Source: CALAZP01 sp964410725
Lineage (GTDB): Bacteria > Bacteroidota > Bacteroidia > Chitinophagales > Saprospiraceae
Length of the DNA stretch: 64,000 nt
Reading direction: 5' to 3'
NCBI GenBank assembly: GCA_964410725.1
Contig: CAYPID010000003.1
Span: 1 to 64,000, forward strand
Part shown: piece by piece, positions 1 to 9,539 of the stretch
Layout of the letters: every line of letters begins with the position of its first letter
Position numbering within the stretch: the stretch's first letter is position 1
Notes under the pieces: model-generated
What the model was told of the DNA's origin: nothing
The model's database searches: none
What the model saw: only the letters and a program-made list of their open reading frames with translations
Made by a program: the position numbers and the translations under genes

Positions 1-545
<545 letters not shown>

Positions 546-900
546 AAATCTCTTTACTACTAAAAGTACTAGCTCTTAGTATCTATTCTATTAATTCTCC
601 TCGCAATTCTTCCTTCTATTTCTTACCTTATCCATCAGTGTCAAAGAACTTATCAATAACCATTATCTCACTCGCCACACATCACAAAACCCCAACCAAT
701 AATAGTCATCTATCTATATCTTCCTCCTAACCTCCTTTCTCTCTACCCCCTTAATCTATCTGCCTTTAGTCCAACTTAAAACCATCAAACACACTAAACT
801 TTACCCTCCATCTTTAAGCCTAACTCCCTTCCGTAATCAACGCTCCGTTGAACGTTTTTTCCCGATTGGGAATGCAAATGTAAAACGAGTTTTTAACTTG
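546..900 (-). other. rRNA operon leader and upstream spacer
   Basis: This stretch lies between the mature 16S 5' end and the lycopene cyclase gene. No coding frame is credible. It is very pyrimidine-rich on the plus strand, so the transcript is purine-rich, and it holds a boxA-like element and the rRNA promoter listed separately. Nothing else was recognised. Confidence 0.7.
641..652 (-). promoter_or_regulatory. boxA-like antitermination element in the rRNA leader
   Basis: The minus strand reads GTTCTTTGACA here, about 100 nt before the mature 16S end. This resembles the NusB/NusE-binding boxA (E. coli TGCTCTTTAACA) that allows antitermination on rRNA operons. Assignment rests on position and similarity only. 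Confidence 0.5.
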
Positions 901-905
901 TGCAA
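875..905 (-). promoter_or_regulatory. rRNA operon promoter (Bacteroidota type)
   Basis: The minus strand has TTG (903-905), a 20-nt spacer and TACATTTG (875-882). This fits the Bacteroidota primary sigma consensus of TTTG near -33 and TAnnTTTG near -7. Transcription would start near 868 and give a leader of about 320 nt before 16S. Confidence 0.65.
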
Positions 906-922
906 GAACTTTTGAAAAGAAA

Positions 923-1777
923 TTATTTATTTCTTCGGCGCTCGTTCTGCTTTAATTTTTCAAACCCAGTAATAATCGACATTAACAATAAAAAACCATA
1001 TATCGAATCCTCCACAGGAATGGTAAAAATTCTTTTTCCCATAAAAGCCTGCTCCGAATACGCCACAATAGGTTCTTCAGTAAAAGCACCAGTTAAAACC
1101 CCGTTAACCAATAAAAAAGGAATTAAAACCACTATATACGATAGATAAAACCTCTTTCGAACAAATTTAGTTCCATATCGCCGATGTAAAATTAAAAATA
1201 CACTCGACAACCCAAACGTTAAAAAAGTATAGGGTTTTGTATAATAAAACAATGCCGTTAGCCCAAACACTAATATCAAAAAATTAGTAATCCATGTTTC
1301 TACTCGATCTAAAGAATCTTCAGGGAAATAGGCATTTAGGCATTCATATATAAAAACACAGGCAAATGGAACGGAAACGAAAAACATCCACTCCTCTATG
1401 GGCAGTCGCAAAAAATGAATGCCAGCTAAATACTTAGGATTAAAACCCCAAACACCATAAAAAGTAAAAAACACATCCCAAATAATAAAACCCGCCCCTA
1501 CCAACAAAATAGGTGGCCATAAGTGCCTCCAACTTTTGTAGAAAGCTACCTTTCTATCAAAAGACAAAGCAAACACGGGCCCTATGGTTATAAGGTGAAG
1601 ATAAAAATAAGTCCACTTGGATTCTAAAAAACCAATCTTCCCAATAGCATTTACCTCCAAATTAATAGCCTCCAACTCATGTGCAGTGATAAATAAATAT
1701 CCTATCATCCCCATAGAGAGAACCATTAACCCCACTTTTACAAACCAACCTTTATTACCTGATTGTATAGCGGTCAT
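923..1777 (-). CDS. crtYcd: Lycopene beta-cyclase, fused heterodimer type (CrtYc-CrtYd / CarR family)
   Basis: Integral membrane enzyme that closes the ends of lycopene to beta-ionone rings, giving beta-carotene. Two copies of the lycopene cyclase domain are visible in tandem. The first carries the hallmark RLPIEEWMFF (P-x-E-E), the second TIPVEDSIYGF (P-x-E-D), each surrounded by hydrophobic helices. This is the bacterial fusion of the CrtYc and CrtYd halves known from actinobacteria. An extra N-terminal stretch of about 50 residues with one more helix precedes the first domain. I chose the ATG at 1777; a TTG four codons upstream is also possible. The gene is last in the crtI-crtB-crtYcd operon, 22 nt after crtB. 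No ketolase or hydroxylase gene lies in the window, so the final pigment cannot be predicted. Confidence 0.88.
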   Translation of the reverse strand: MTAIQSGNKGWFVKVGLMVLSMGMIGYLFITAHELEAINLEVNAIGKIGFLESKWTYFYLHLITIGPVFALSFDRKVAFYKSWRHLWPPILLVGAGFIIWDVFFTFYGVWGFNPKYLAGIHFLRLPIEEWMFFVSVPFACVFIYECLNAYFPEDSLDRVETWITNFLILVFGLTALFYYTKPYTFLTFGLSSVFLILHRRYGTKFVRKRFYLSYIVVLIPFLLVNGVLTGAFTEEPIVAYSEQAFMGKRIFTIPVEDSIYGFLLLMSIITGFEKLKQNERRRNK

Positions 1778-1799
1778 AAGCAATTGCAATTCGGGCTTT

Positions 1800-2636
1800 C
1801 TAAATTAAATTGAGTCTCGTCCTTAATGCCGAGGAGAACAATAAAGCTACCTTTCTCCAATCATTTACCCTAATTCGTTCTTTGACCACTCTTGAAACCG
1901 GAGCTTTGCGAATTTTTTCAAATAATTCCACATAGTAGGTATAAGCTAAAAATACCCCCAACCTAACCCCAGAAGGCAATTGCACAATTCCCAAATAAGC
2001 ATCCTTAAAATCCTTTTCTATATCTTTTTCAATCTGGACCTTATCCTCCAAACTAAAATTCACGAAATCTACCCCAGGAAAGTATACCCTGCCTCTATCT
2101 TGATAATCGCTCTTCATATCCCTAAGGAAATTAATCTTTTGAAACGCAGCCCCTAGACTGCAAGCAGGCGCTTTTAATGATTCGTATAATTCTCTATCAC
2201 CTTCGGTAAAAATCTTCAGACACATCAGCCCTACTACCTCCGCAGAGCCGTATATGTATTTCTTGTACATCGAGTCCTCATACTGTTGGAAATGTAAATC
2301 CATTTCCATGCTGTCCAAAAAAGCATCAATTAATTCTAAATCGATTTGATATTTCCTAACAGTCTGCTGAAAAGCATGAAGAACCGGATTGAGACAAACT
2401 CCCTTTTCTATTGCAGTATATGTGTCTTTCCTAAATTGATCCAAAAGCTCTTCTTTGGGGTAATCGTGAAAAGTATCTACAATCTCATCAGCAAACCTAA
2501 CGAAGCCGTATACTGCATAAATGGGTTCTCGATACTTTTTATCAAATACCCTAATGCCAGATGAAAAGGAAGTGCTGTATCTATTGGTTATCAACTTGCT
2601 GCACTCCATACATGTTTTATCGAATAATTCTAGCAT
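1800..2636 (-). CDS. crtB: Phytoene synthase
   Basis: Condenses two geranylgeranyl diphosphates head to head into phytoene, the first committed carotenoid step, at the inner face of the membrane. The 278-residue protein has the normal family length. The first aspartate-rich motif is seen as ADEIVDTFHDY near residue 68. The second conserved block is the QKINFLRDMKSDYQDRGRVY stretch around residue 165. Both are Mg-diphosphate binding sites of the trans-isoprenyl diphosphate synthase fold. The ATG at 2636 lies a single base after the crtI stop, so the two genes are probably translationally coupled. Squalene synthases are related, but the crtI and cyclase neighbours settle the identity. Confidence 0.95.
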   Translation of the reverse strand: MLELFDKTCMECSKLITNRYSTSFSSGIRVFDKKYREPIYAVYGFVRFADEIVDTFHDYPKEELLDQFRKDTYTAIEKGVCLNPVLHAFQQTVRKYQIDLELIDAFLDSMEMDLHFQQYEDSMYKKYIYGSAEVVGLMCLKIFTEGDRELYESLKAPACSLGAAFQKINFLRDMKSDYQDRGRVYFPGVDFVNFSLEDKVQIEKDIEKDFKDAYLGIVQLPSGVRLGVFLAYTYYVELFEKIRKAPVSRVVKERIRVNDWRKVALLFSSALRTRLNLI

Positions 2637-2637
2637 C

Positions 2638-4119
2638 TTAAGTAAGATTTACTATTAGCTTTTGAACCTCCCGGGCTACCACTCTTCCAGAAATAAGTGA
2701 TGGAGGAACTCCTGGGCCTGGAGTGGTTAACTGGCCCGAATAGAATAAATTTTTTACTTTCCTGCTCTTCATTTTAGGCTTTAAGAATGCCGTCTGCAAA
2801 AGGGTATTGGCCAATCCATAGGCATTCCCTTTAAATGCATGATAATCGTTTTTAAAATTATCCATAGCATAAGATTGCTTAAACACCTCTTTTCCCCGAA
2901 TCTCTTGTCCTACCTTTTTCTCCAATCTTTCCATAACCATATGGTAGTATTTTTCTCTCAATTCCGCACTATCTTCTAACCCCGGAGCCAAAGGAATTAA
3001 AATGAAAAGATTTTCTTTACCCTCTGGCGCAACCGAATCATCTGTAACGGATGGCGCACACACGTAAAAAAGCGGATCTGATGGCCATTTAGGACTTTCA
3101 TAAATTTCTGTTGCGTGAACTGAAAAATCAGCATCAAAAAATAAATTGTGGTGAGCTAACCCGTTAACTTTCCCATCTATTCCTACATAAAAAAGGAGAG
3201 ACGAAGGCGCCATTACTCTACTCTCCCAATATTTGGCACTGTATTGCCTAAATTTTAGCGGCAATAAATCTTGCTCAATGTGTTGATAATCCCCCGCTCC
3301 TATTACAATGTCTGCTTTAAATCTTCCTTTTTGAGATACCACTTCCGAAATACTGTTTCCGTCCATGCCAAATTCCGTAACCTCTGCATCACAAACTATT
3401 TGTACCCCCTTTTCTTCGGCTAACTGCACCATACCCTCAATAATCTTATGCATGCCCCCCATAGGATACCAAGTACCCAAAACCAAATCAGCATAATTCA
3501 TCAAACTATAAAGTGCCGGAGTATTCTCAGGTGTAGCGCCTAAAAACAAAACAGGGAATTCTAGAAGCTCGATTAATTTTGGATTCTTGAATAATTTCCT
3601 CACGTGAGACGACATGGACTGAAACATTTGCAACCTAAATAAACTTTTAACTACCCTAAAGTCCGCAAATTCCAAAATAGAATGGCCTGGCCTTTCCACA
3701 AAGTCCCTCATACCTACTTCATACTTGTATTGGGCTTCTTCTAAGAACGTTTTTAACTTACTACTACTTCCCTTTTCATATGATTCGAAAAGTTCGAACA
3801 ATTCCTCCACCTTGCTGGGTACTTTTAGAGTATCCCCATCTCGAAAATGAATAATATATGAAGGGCTTAATCTCTTGAGCTGATAATAATCTGAAGGTTT
3901 TTTGCCAAATCTTGAAAAATAATCTTCAAATACATCCGGCATCCAATACCAACTCGGCCCCATATCAAATACAAAACCTTCCACCTCGAATTTGCGGGCT
4001 CTGCCTCCAGGGGTGTGGTTCTTTTCAAGAAGAGTCACCTCGTATCCCTCCGCGGACAAATGAGTGGCAGCCGAAAGACCTGAAAACCCACCGCCAATTA
4101 TTATTACCTTTTTTGTCAT
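2638..4119 (-). CDS. crtI: Phytoene desaturase
   Basis: FAD-dependent desaturase converting phytoene to lycopene by repeated dehydrogenation, peripheral on the membrane. The N-terminus has the dinucleotide-binding motif IIGGGFSGLSAA (residues 6-17) followed by the LLEKNHTPGGRA segment. The C-terminus has the family signature TTPGPGVPPSLISGRVVA around residue 470. Length 493 is typical of CrtI. The gene begins the three-gene pigment operon. A rhodanese lipoprotein gene lies 51 nt upstream on the same strand and may share the transcript. CrtN/CrtP-type dehydrosqualene desaturases are similar, but the pairing with a lycopene cyclase favours CrtI. Confidence 0.94.
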   Translation of the reverse strand: MTKKVIIIGGGFSGLSAATHLSAEGYEVTLLEKNHTPGGRARKFEVEGFVFDMGPSWYWMPDVFEDYFSRFGKKPSDYYQLKRLSPSYIIHFRDGDTLKVPSKVEELFELFESYEKGSSSKLKTFLEEAQYKYEVGMRDFVERPGHSILEFADFRVVKSLFRLQMFQSMSSHVRKLFKNPKLIELLEFPVLFLGATPENTPALYSLMNYADLVLGTWYPMGGMHKIIEGMVQLAEEKGVQIVCDAEVTEFGMDGNSISEVVSQKGRFKADIVIGAGDYQHIEQDLLPLKFRQYSAKYWESRVMAPSSLLFYVGIDGKVNGLAHHNLFFDADFSVHATEIYESPKWPSDPLFYVCAPSVTDDSVAPEGKENLFILIPLAPGLEDSAELREKYYHMVMERLEKKVGQEIRGKEVFKQSYAMDNFKNDYHAFKGNAYGLANTLLQTAFLKPKMKSRKVKNLFYSGQLTTPGPGVPPSLISGRVVAREVQKLIVNLT

Positions 4120-4170
4120 TTTTTATGATTACCAACTCTCAACAAGACCTCCTTTGTTTTGTTTCTAGTT

Positions 4171-4578
4171 TTATTGTTTATTTGATATCCAAGAAGCATA
4201 CCCTCCTTTCAAATCATAAACATTCGAATAGCCCATTTTTACAAGTTGCATACTTACCTCTTTACTTCGAACCCCTCCTTGGCAATAGACATAAACGGGT
4301 TTGGTTTTATCTACCTTTTCTTTTACCTTATCGTAAAAATCAGCATCGTACATATTCAATTGCAGCGCTCCTTCTAACACTCCCCCCTCCCATTCTCTTG
4401 GAGTTCTTACATCCAATAATTGCAGATTATCTTCATTCTGGATTTTAGAATTAAAATCTTTTACCGACAAAACTTCATATTGACCTATTTTCTCCCCTTT
4501 GGAAGAATTAGATTGGTTTTGACAGGAGCCCATTAAAAAAGCCAGCAACATAAACGATAATAAAAATCCTTTTTTCAT
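4171..4578 (-). CDS. Rhodanese-domain lipoprotein
   Basis: A 135-residue protein with a lipoprotein signal (hydrophobic stretch ending LMGSC, Cys19) and one rhodanese domain. The domain shows LLDVRTPREWEGG, the active-site loop CQGGVRS with the sulfur-accepting Cys near residue 99, and the terminal GGYASW. Rhodaneses carry sulfur as a cysteine persulfide; this one would be anchored in the periplasm or outer membrane. Its true substrate is unknown. It precedes crtI on the same strand. A second rhodanese lipoprotein occurs at 45302-45859, beside another isoprenoid gene. Confidence 0.85.
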   Translation of the reverse strand: MKKGFLLSFMLLAFLMGSCQNQSNSSKGEKIGQYEVLSVKDFNSKIQNEDNLQLLDVRTPREWEGGVLEGALQLNMYDADFYDKVKEKVDKTKPVYVYCQGGVRSKEVSMQLVKMGYSNVYDLKGGYASWISNKQ

Positions 4579-4662
4579 ATGAGATAAATTTGAAATGATT
4601 CATGATTATTGCCTAAAATTAATCATTATTTTCGCACACATTAAAAATTAAACTTATTTGCT

Positions 4663-7600
4663 TTGTCCAACCTTGATCAATTACTTGAACTGTATACTAA
4701 ATCCAGTTTGCTCGCTCAACTTACCAGTAAAACTGCAGTTGGTTCTAAATCGGTTCATTTGGTTAATCACGCTGGATCTTTGCCAGCTGTAATTATTGCA
4801 GCTCTCCGAAAAAAAACCAATTCACAATCCATCTTATTTATTGCCTCCAATAAAGAAGAAGCAGCCTATTACTTGAATTCTTTTCAAAATCTTCTGCCCA
4901 ATCATAACACCCTTTTCCTCCCAGACTCCTTTAAAAGGCCTAATTTATTTGAAGAAATTAATCCGAGTCAAATCCTTGAAAGAACGGAAACAGTCAATAA
5001 AATAAGCACCTTTAAAACTCTTGGTTTTCTGTTAGTAACCTACCCAGAAGCTTTGCTAGAAACCGTAGTGTCCCCGGATGCCCTTTCAAAGTCTCGGATT
5101 AGTTTAAAAAAAGAAGAAACCATTGATGTAGATTCACTTACAGAAATCTTAGTAGAATATGGTTTCGTTCGAGAGGACTTCGTCTATGAACCAGGCCAAT
5201 TTTCCATTAGAGGAGGAATTGTAGATATATTTTCCTTTGGGAATGAATATCCATACAGAGTAGAGCTCATGGACGAGGAAATAGAATCTATTAGAACATT
5301 TGATCCCCTTTCTCAACGTTCCATCCAAAACATATCATTAGTTTCAATCGTACCCAACGTATCCACTAGTTTTAGCGAAGCCGAAAAAAATCCTCTTTTA
5401 GATATACTTGAAGATCAAACCATCGTTTGCGTTGCCAATTACTCCATGCTAATTGATAACCTACAAACTTCTTTTGAAAAAAAAGATGCGCACCTTCAAC
5501 AACTTCACAGATTAGAAAATCAATCTGATGCTGAATTTTTTAAGAAAAATAACTTTACCACTCCTGGAGTAATTGCCACAAGTTTGAACGATTTTTCTAA
5601 AGTCTTTCTAGCTGATCCACCTCCAAACACCCTTAAATTTGAATGGAAGGGTTCCCCTCAAAAAAGTTTTAACAAGAATTTCAATCTGTTAATTGAAAAT
5701 TTTATAGAAAACAACCAAAAAGGGTACTCCAACTTTTTATTTGCAGAAAACCCAAGACAAATAGAGCGGTTCTATTCTATTTTTGAGGATTTAAAAGTAG
5801 ATATTGATTTTCATCCCATCCCTGCTTCAATCCATGAGGGATTTACAGACCCTACTCTTAAAATAGCTTGTTTTACAGATCATCAAATCTTCGAGCGTTT
5901 CCACCGGTATCAATTAAAAAAAGGGTTCTCCAAAGACCAGGCGTTAAACCTCAAAATGATACGTGAATTGCAGCCTGGAGATTTTGTAACCCATATTGAC
6001 CACGGGGTAGGAAAATTTTCCGGATTGCAAAAAATAGATATCAATGGACATCTTCAAGAAGCAGTCCGGTTGGTTTACAAAAACAATGACATGCTCTATG
6101 TGAGTATAAATTCCCTTCATAAAATCAGCAAATATGTTGGTAAAGAAGGTACAGAACCTGCACTGAGTAAACTCGGTTCTGATGCGTGGAAAACTCTTAA
6201 GAGAAAGACTAAGGCCAAAGTAAAAGATATAGCAGGAGAATTAATAAAGTTGTACGCCGCTAGAAAAGCTGCCTCTGGATTTGCTTTTCCTGCTGATAAT
6301 TACCTCCAAAATGAACTAGAAGCTTCCTTTATTTATGAGGATACTCCAGACCAACTCAAAGCCACCTTAGATGTAAAGGAAGATATGATAAAACCGCACC
6401 CTATGGATAGATTGGTATGCGGAGATGTTGGTTTTGGAAAAACGGAGGTTGCCATCCGTGCAGCCTTTAAAGCCATTTTAGGAGGGAAGCAAGTTGCTGT
6501 ATTGGTTCCAACAACCATTCTTGCTCTGCAACACTTCAAAACATTTAAAGAAAGACTGAACCCTTTTGGAACCAACGTAGATTTCATCAACCGTTTTAGA
6601 AGTACATCCGAAAAAAACGTCATCTACAAAAAGTTGAAGTCGGGTGAAATAGATTTGGTAATCGGAACCCATGGTCTTCTTAATCAAAAAATAGAATTTA
6701 AAGATCTTGGCCTCTTGATCATCGATGAGGAACAAAAATTTGGGGTAGCCGCTAAAGAAAAACTTCGGAATCTAAAAATTAATGTAGATACCTTGACTTT
6801 AACAGCAACCCCTATTCCCCGAACGCTTCAATTTTCTCTAATGGCTGCCCGGGACCTCTCTATTATCAGAACCCCTCCCCCTAATAGACAACCTATACAC
6901 ACCGAAAGTCGAGTTTTTTCAGAAGAATTAATAAAAGAAGCCATTTACTACGAAATTCAAAGAGGGGGGCAAGTATTCTTTGTTCACAATAGAGTAAAAA
7001 ATCTAGGCGACTTCGCGGCTATGGTTTCTAAGTTATGTCCTGATGTTTCTATTGCGGTTGCCCACGGTCAGATGGACGCCAAGTTTTTAGAAAAAACTCT
7101 CGTCGATTTCATTGAAAAAAAATTCGATGTCCTGATCAGCACTAATATTATTGAAACGGGTTTAGATATTCCCAATGCAAATACCATAATTATTAATAAT
7201 GCACATCAATTTGGTTTAAGCGATCTTCATCAATTAAGAGGAAGAGTGGGCAGATCCAACACAAAGGCTTTTTGCTATTTAATAAGTCCTCCACTATCGG
7301 TACTAACCGCAGATGCTAGAAAAAGACTAAAAACCTTAGAGGAATTTACTGAACTAGGAAGCGGTTTTAATATAGCTATGAGGGACCTGGATATAAGAGG
7401 TGCTGGTAATCTACTAGGTGCCGAACAAAGTGGCTTTATTGCAGATATAGGTTACGATACCTTTCAAAAAATTCTCGAAGAAGCCATTCAAGAGTTAAAA
7501 GAGACTGATTTTAAAGATCTTTTTAAAGATGAACTTAGCAAAAAGACCCATTACGTAAAAGAGGTACAAATTGATGCCGATGTTGAAATGCTGATTCCCG

Positions 7601-8046
7601 ATGATTATGTATCTAATATACAAGAACGATTATCCCTTTACACACAATTAGATCAAATTGAAGACGATTCTACTTTAAAAGAATTTAAGGAGGAAATTAA
7701 AGACCGATTTGGTACCATTCCACCTCAGTTGTTTCAACTTTTTGATGGTATAATGATGAGAAAGGTGGCCAAGGACTTGGGGTTTGAAAGAATTATTTTA
7801 AAGAACCATAAATTACGCTGCTATTTTGTAGAAAATCCCCAATCTCCATATTACGAAAGCTCTACCTTTCAAAAGCTTCTCACTTGGATATCTGTCAACG
7901 GAACTCAATATGGACTCACTATCAAGAAATCTCCAAAGAACCTTATCCTTGTCAAGGATCGAGTTCGTTCTTTGGCTGAAGCTAGACAAGTATTGGAACA
8001 GATTAAAAATAGATACGATATAGGACTACCTACTAACTCCCAATAA
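4663..8046 (+). CDS. mfd: Transcription-repair coupling factor Mfd
   Basis: DNA translocase that removes RNA polymerase stalled at lesions and recruits UvrA for nucleotide excision repair. The 1127 residues match the family. The N-terminal third is the UvrB-like module (YGFVREDFVYEPGQFSIRGG). Next is the RNA polymerase interaction domain beginning FVTHIDHGVGKF near residue 440. Helicase motifs follow: Walker A GDVGFGKTEVA at about 587, the DEEQ box (IDEEQKFG) at about 688, motif III TATPIPRTLQ, and motif VI QLRGRVGRS, with a C-terminal TRCF domain. The frame opens with TTG at 4663 and no in-frame ATG lies close by, so TTG is the likely start. Its 3' end overlaps the convergent porQ by 21 bp. 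Confidence 0.96.
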   Translation: MSNLDQLLELYTKSSLLAQLTSKTAVGSKSVHLVNHAGSLPAVIIAALRKKTNSQSILFIASNKEEAAYYLNSFQNLLPNHNTLFLPDSFKRPNLFEEINPSQILERTETVNKISTFKTLGFLLVTYPEALLETVVSPDALSKSRISLKKEETIDVDSLTEILVEYGFVREDFVYEPGQFSIRGGIVDIFSFGNEYPYRVELMDEEIESIRTFDPLSQRSIQNISLVSIVPNVSTSFSEAEKNPLLDILEDQTIVCVANYSMLIDNLQTSFEKKDAHLQQLHRLENQSDAEFFKKNNFTTPGVIATSLNDFSKVFLADPPPNTLKFEWKGSPQKSFNKNFNLLIENFIENNQKGYSNFLFAENPRQIERFYSIFEDLKVDIDFHPIPASIHEGFTDPTLKIACFTDHQIFERFHRYQLKKGFSKDQALNLKMIRELQPGDFVTHIDHGVGKFSGLQKIDINGHLQEAVRLVYKNNDMLYVSINSLHKISKYVGKEGTEPALSKLGSDAWKTLKRKTKAKVKDIAGELIKLYAARKAASGFAFPADNYLQNELEASFIYEDTPDQLKATLDVKEDMIKPHPMDRLVCGDVGFGKTEVAIRAAFKAILGGKQVAVLVPTTILALQHFKTFKERLNPFGTNVDFINRFRSTSEKNVIYKKLKSGEIDLVIGTHGLLNQKIEFKDLGLLIIDEEQKFGVAAKEKLRNLKINVDTLTLTATPIPRTLQFSLMAARDLSIIRTPPPNRQPIHTESRVFSEELIKEAIYYEIQRGGQVFFVHNRVKNLGDFAAMVSKLCPDVSIAVAHGQMDAKFLEKTLVDFIEKKFDVLISTNIIETGLDIPNANTIIINNAHQFGLSDLHQLRGRVGRSNTKAFCYLISPPLSVLTADARKRLKTLEEFTELGSGFNIAMRDLDIRGAGNLLGAEQSGFIADIGYDTFQKILEEAIQELKETDFKDLFKDELSKKTHYVKEVQIDADVEMLIPDDYVSNIQERLSLYTQLDQIEDDSTLKEFKEEIKDRFGTIPPQLFQLFDGIMMRKVAKDLGFERIILKNHKLRCYFVENPQSPYYESSTFQKLLTWISVNGTQYGLTIKKSPKNLILVKDRVRSLAEARQVLEQIKNRYDIGLPTNSQ

Positions 8047-9084
8047 TTCATTAATGTTTGCATTTAACCCAATTTGATTGGTACCACCTGCAAGATGATG
8101 AATGCTCCTACTAAAATCAATATCCAACTTCCTTAATTTTACCCCAAACCCAAATGAAAACCCCGAAAGTGAGAAATAATCACTTACCCCTAATTCTTTT
8201 CGAACTTTATGATTGTATCCCAATCTCAACTGCAGTTGTTCTTTTTGACCAATCATTATTTCACTTCCAAAACTTAAATGCCTGAAGAAATTATCCATAA
8301 ATGAATTCCCTTTCATCTCCGAATTTCCAAAAAGGGAACTTTTGTTTTCTCCCAAATCACTGGTTGCTGTAATATTCCAACGATTCAAATAACGGTAATT
8401 TACGGAAAGCCTTATAGGAACATACTTGAGCTTTTTTGAAAAACCCAGCAGCATTTCAAAAGGCAATCTTTCCCTTATACCCTCTTCCCTATAGGTGGTT
8501 AATTGTGTTCCCATATTCCTGAAGAGTAACCCTATCTTAATTCCCTCCTTTTTTTTATGGTAGTGAACACCAATATCAGATGCCAATCCAAATGATTGGT
8601 TCAAGCCTATCTTGGATTGAACAAGTTTAAGGTTTAATCCAATACTTAGTCTTTCTTGAAATATCCTACCAATTCCTAAAACAATAGCATTGTCATTAGA
8701 TCGATAGGTGCCTATGGATGTTCCAAATTCATTGAGACCCTCCACGATTCCATAATCCGCCCTAATTATCCCCAACTGAAATTTTAACTGTTGTTTTGAT
8801 GGCCATAAATAATTGAAAGAAGTAAATTGAATATCTGAGTAATAAAAAGCGTGACTTACTGCAAATACTCCTGAATCCAGTTCTGTTAATATAGATGGAT
8901 TAACCAATGCATTAGAAATACTTGATGAGTTGGTAATGTTTTGTCCCCCTAAGGCGGAAAGATTCGGGGATGGATTTAAGTTCAAGAAATCATATATATA
9001 CAATCCTCCTACTTGAGACCACAAATTCCCAATTCCAAAAGAAAGGAAACAAATAAGTAAAATTATTCTTTTACCGTATAACAT
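8026..9084 (-). CDS. porQ: Type IX secretion system protein PorQ
   Basis: Outer-membrane beta-barrel protein of the PorV/FadL-like superfamily. PorQ works with the type IX secretion attachment complex that processes and anchors secreted proteins on the surface of Bacteroidota. A signal peptide ends at LWSQ. The mature protein opens with VGGLYIYDFLNLNPSPNLSALGG, whose FLNL and ALGG elements are characteristic of PorQ, followed by alternating amphipathic strands. I chose the ATG at 9084, which puts a normal signal peptide first; another ATG lies five codons upstream. It overlaps the preceding YwqK-like gene by 22 nt. No other T9SS core gene is present in the window. Confidence 0.82.
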   Translation of the reverse strand: MLYGKRIILLICFLSFGIGNLWSQVGGLYIYDFLNLNPSPNLSALGGQNITNSSSISNALVNPSILTELDSGVFAVSHAFYYSDIQFTSFNYLWPSKQQLKFQLGIIRADYGIVEGLNEFGTSIGTYRSNDNAIVLGIGRIFQERLSIGLNLKLVQSKIGLNQSFGLASDIGVHYHKKKEGIKIGLLFRNMGTQLTTYREEGIRERLPFEMLLGFSKKLKYVPIRLSVNYRYLNRWNITATSDLGENKSSLFGNSEMKGNSFMDNFFRHLSFGSEIMIGQKEQLQLRLGYNHKVRKELGVSDYFSLSGFSFGFGVKLRKLDIDFSRSIHHLAGGTNQIGLNANINELLGVSR

Positions 9085-9539
9085 GCGCCCATTGTACATT
9101 CCATGATTCTCAATACATTGCCTAAACTGTCGTAAATAATTAAAGGACCCTGCTCGAAGGGTCCATTTTTATAAGAACCTTTTGCCTTCAAAATACCGTT
9201 TTTAAAGTATTCTTTGAATGGCCCATTTTCTTCATTATCCTTGAAATAAACCTCCTCCATCAACTCACCTGTTTCATAATACCGCTTAACCCAACCTTCT
9301 AGTTTATTTTCTTTATAATAGGCGATAACATTCAACTTATTTCCTGGATAAAAGGATTTAAATAACCCATCAAACTTACCTGACTTGTAGGTTTCTAATA
9401 CTGTAGTATCCCCATGTTCATCTAATACTACTCTGATTTGAGACTCCTCCTTTGGTTGTTGTTCAATTAATTTTGCACTTCCTCTGCAATTTAATAAACT
9501 ACTTATTAAGACCAACTGGAGTCCTACCAATACTTTCAT
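9063..9539 (-). CDS. YwqK/MORN-repeat lipoprotein
   Basis: A small exported protein with a lipoprotein signal (hydrophobic stretch ending LLNC). It has about four tandem repeats of the YwqK type, a MORN variant, with elements such as GLFKSFYPGN, GWVKRYYETGELM, GPFKEYFKNGILK and GPLIIYDSLGN. Such repeats fold into an open beta sheet. YwqK is often labelled as the antitoxin of a toxin-antitoxin pair, but no toxin lies next to it here and the protein is exported, so I do not support that label. The start at 9539 is the ATG giving the cleanest signal. It overlaps the end of ugd by 41 nt and porQ by 22 nt. Confidence 0.7.
   Translation of the reverse strand: MKVLVGLQLVLISSLLNCRGSAKLIEQQPKEESQIRVVLDEHGDTTVLETYKSGKFDGLFKSFYPGNKLNVIAYYKENKLEGWVKRYYETGELMEEVYFKDNEENGPFKEYFKNGILKAKGSYKNGPFEQGPLIIYDSLGNVLRIMECTMGACYTVKE

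Noticed and set aside
900..1148. An open frame on the plus strand opposite the lycopene cyclase gene
   Set aside because: It is antisense to a well-supported gene, has no family features, and its start overlaps the rRNA promoter.
3594..3609. CACGTG inside crtI as a third parS
   Set aside because: The flanks (TCCTCACGTGAGAC) break the GTTTC/GAAAC arms at several positions, so it does not fit the consensus.
3912..4448. A 178-codon open frame on the plus strand across crtI and the rhodanese gene
   Set aside because: It is antisense to two clear genes and has a low-complexity, unstructured translation.
9063..9539. A toxin-antitoxin module suggested by the YwqK label
   Set aside because: The protein has a lipoprotein signal and no toxin gene is adjacent; its neighbours are ugd and porQ.
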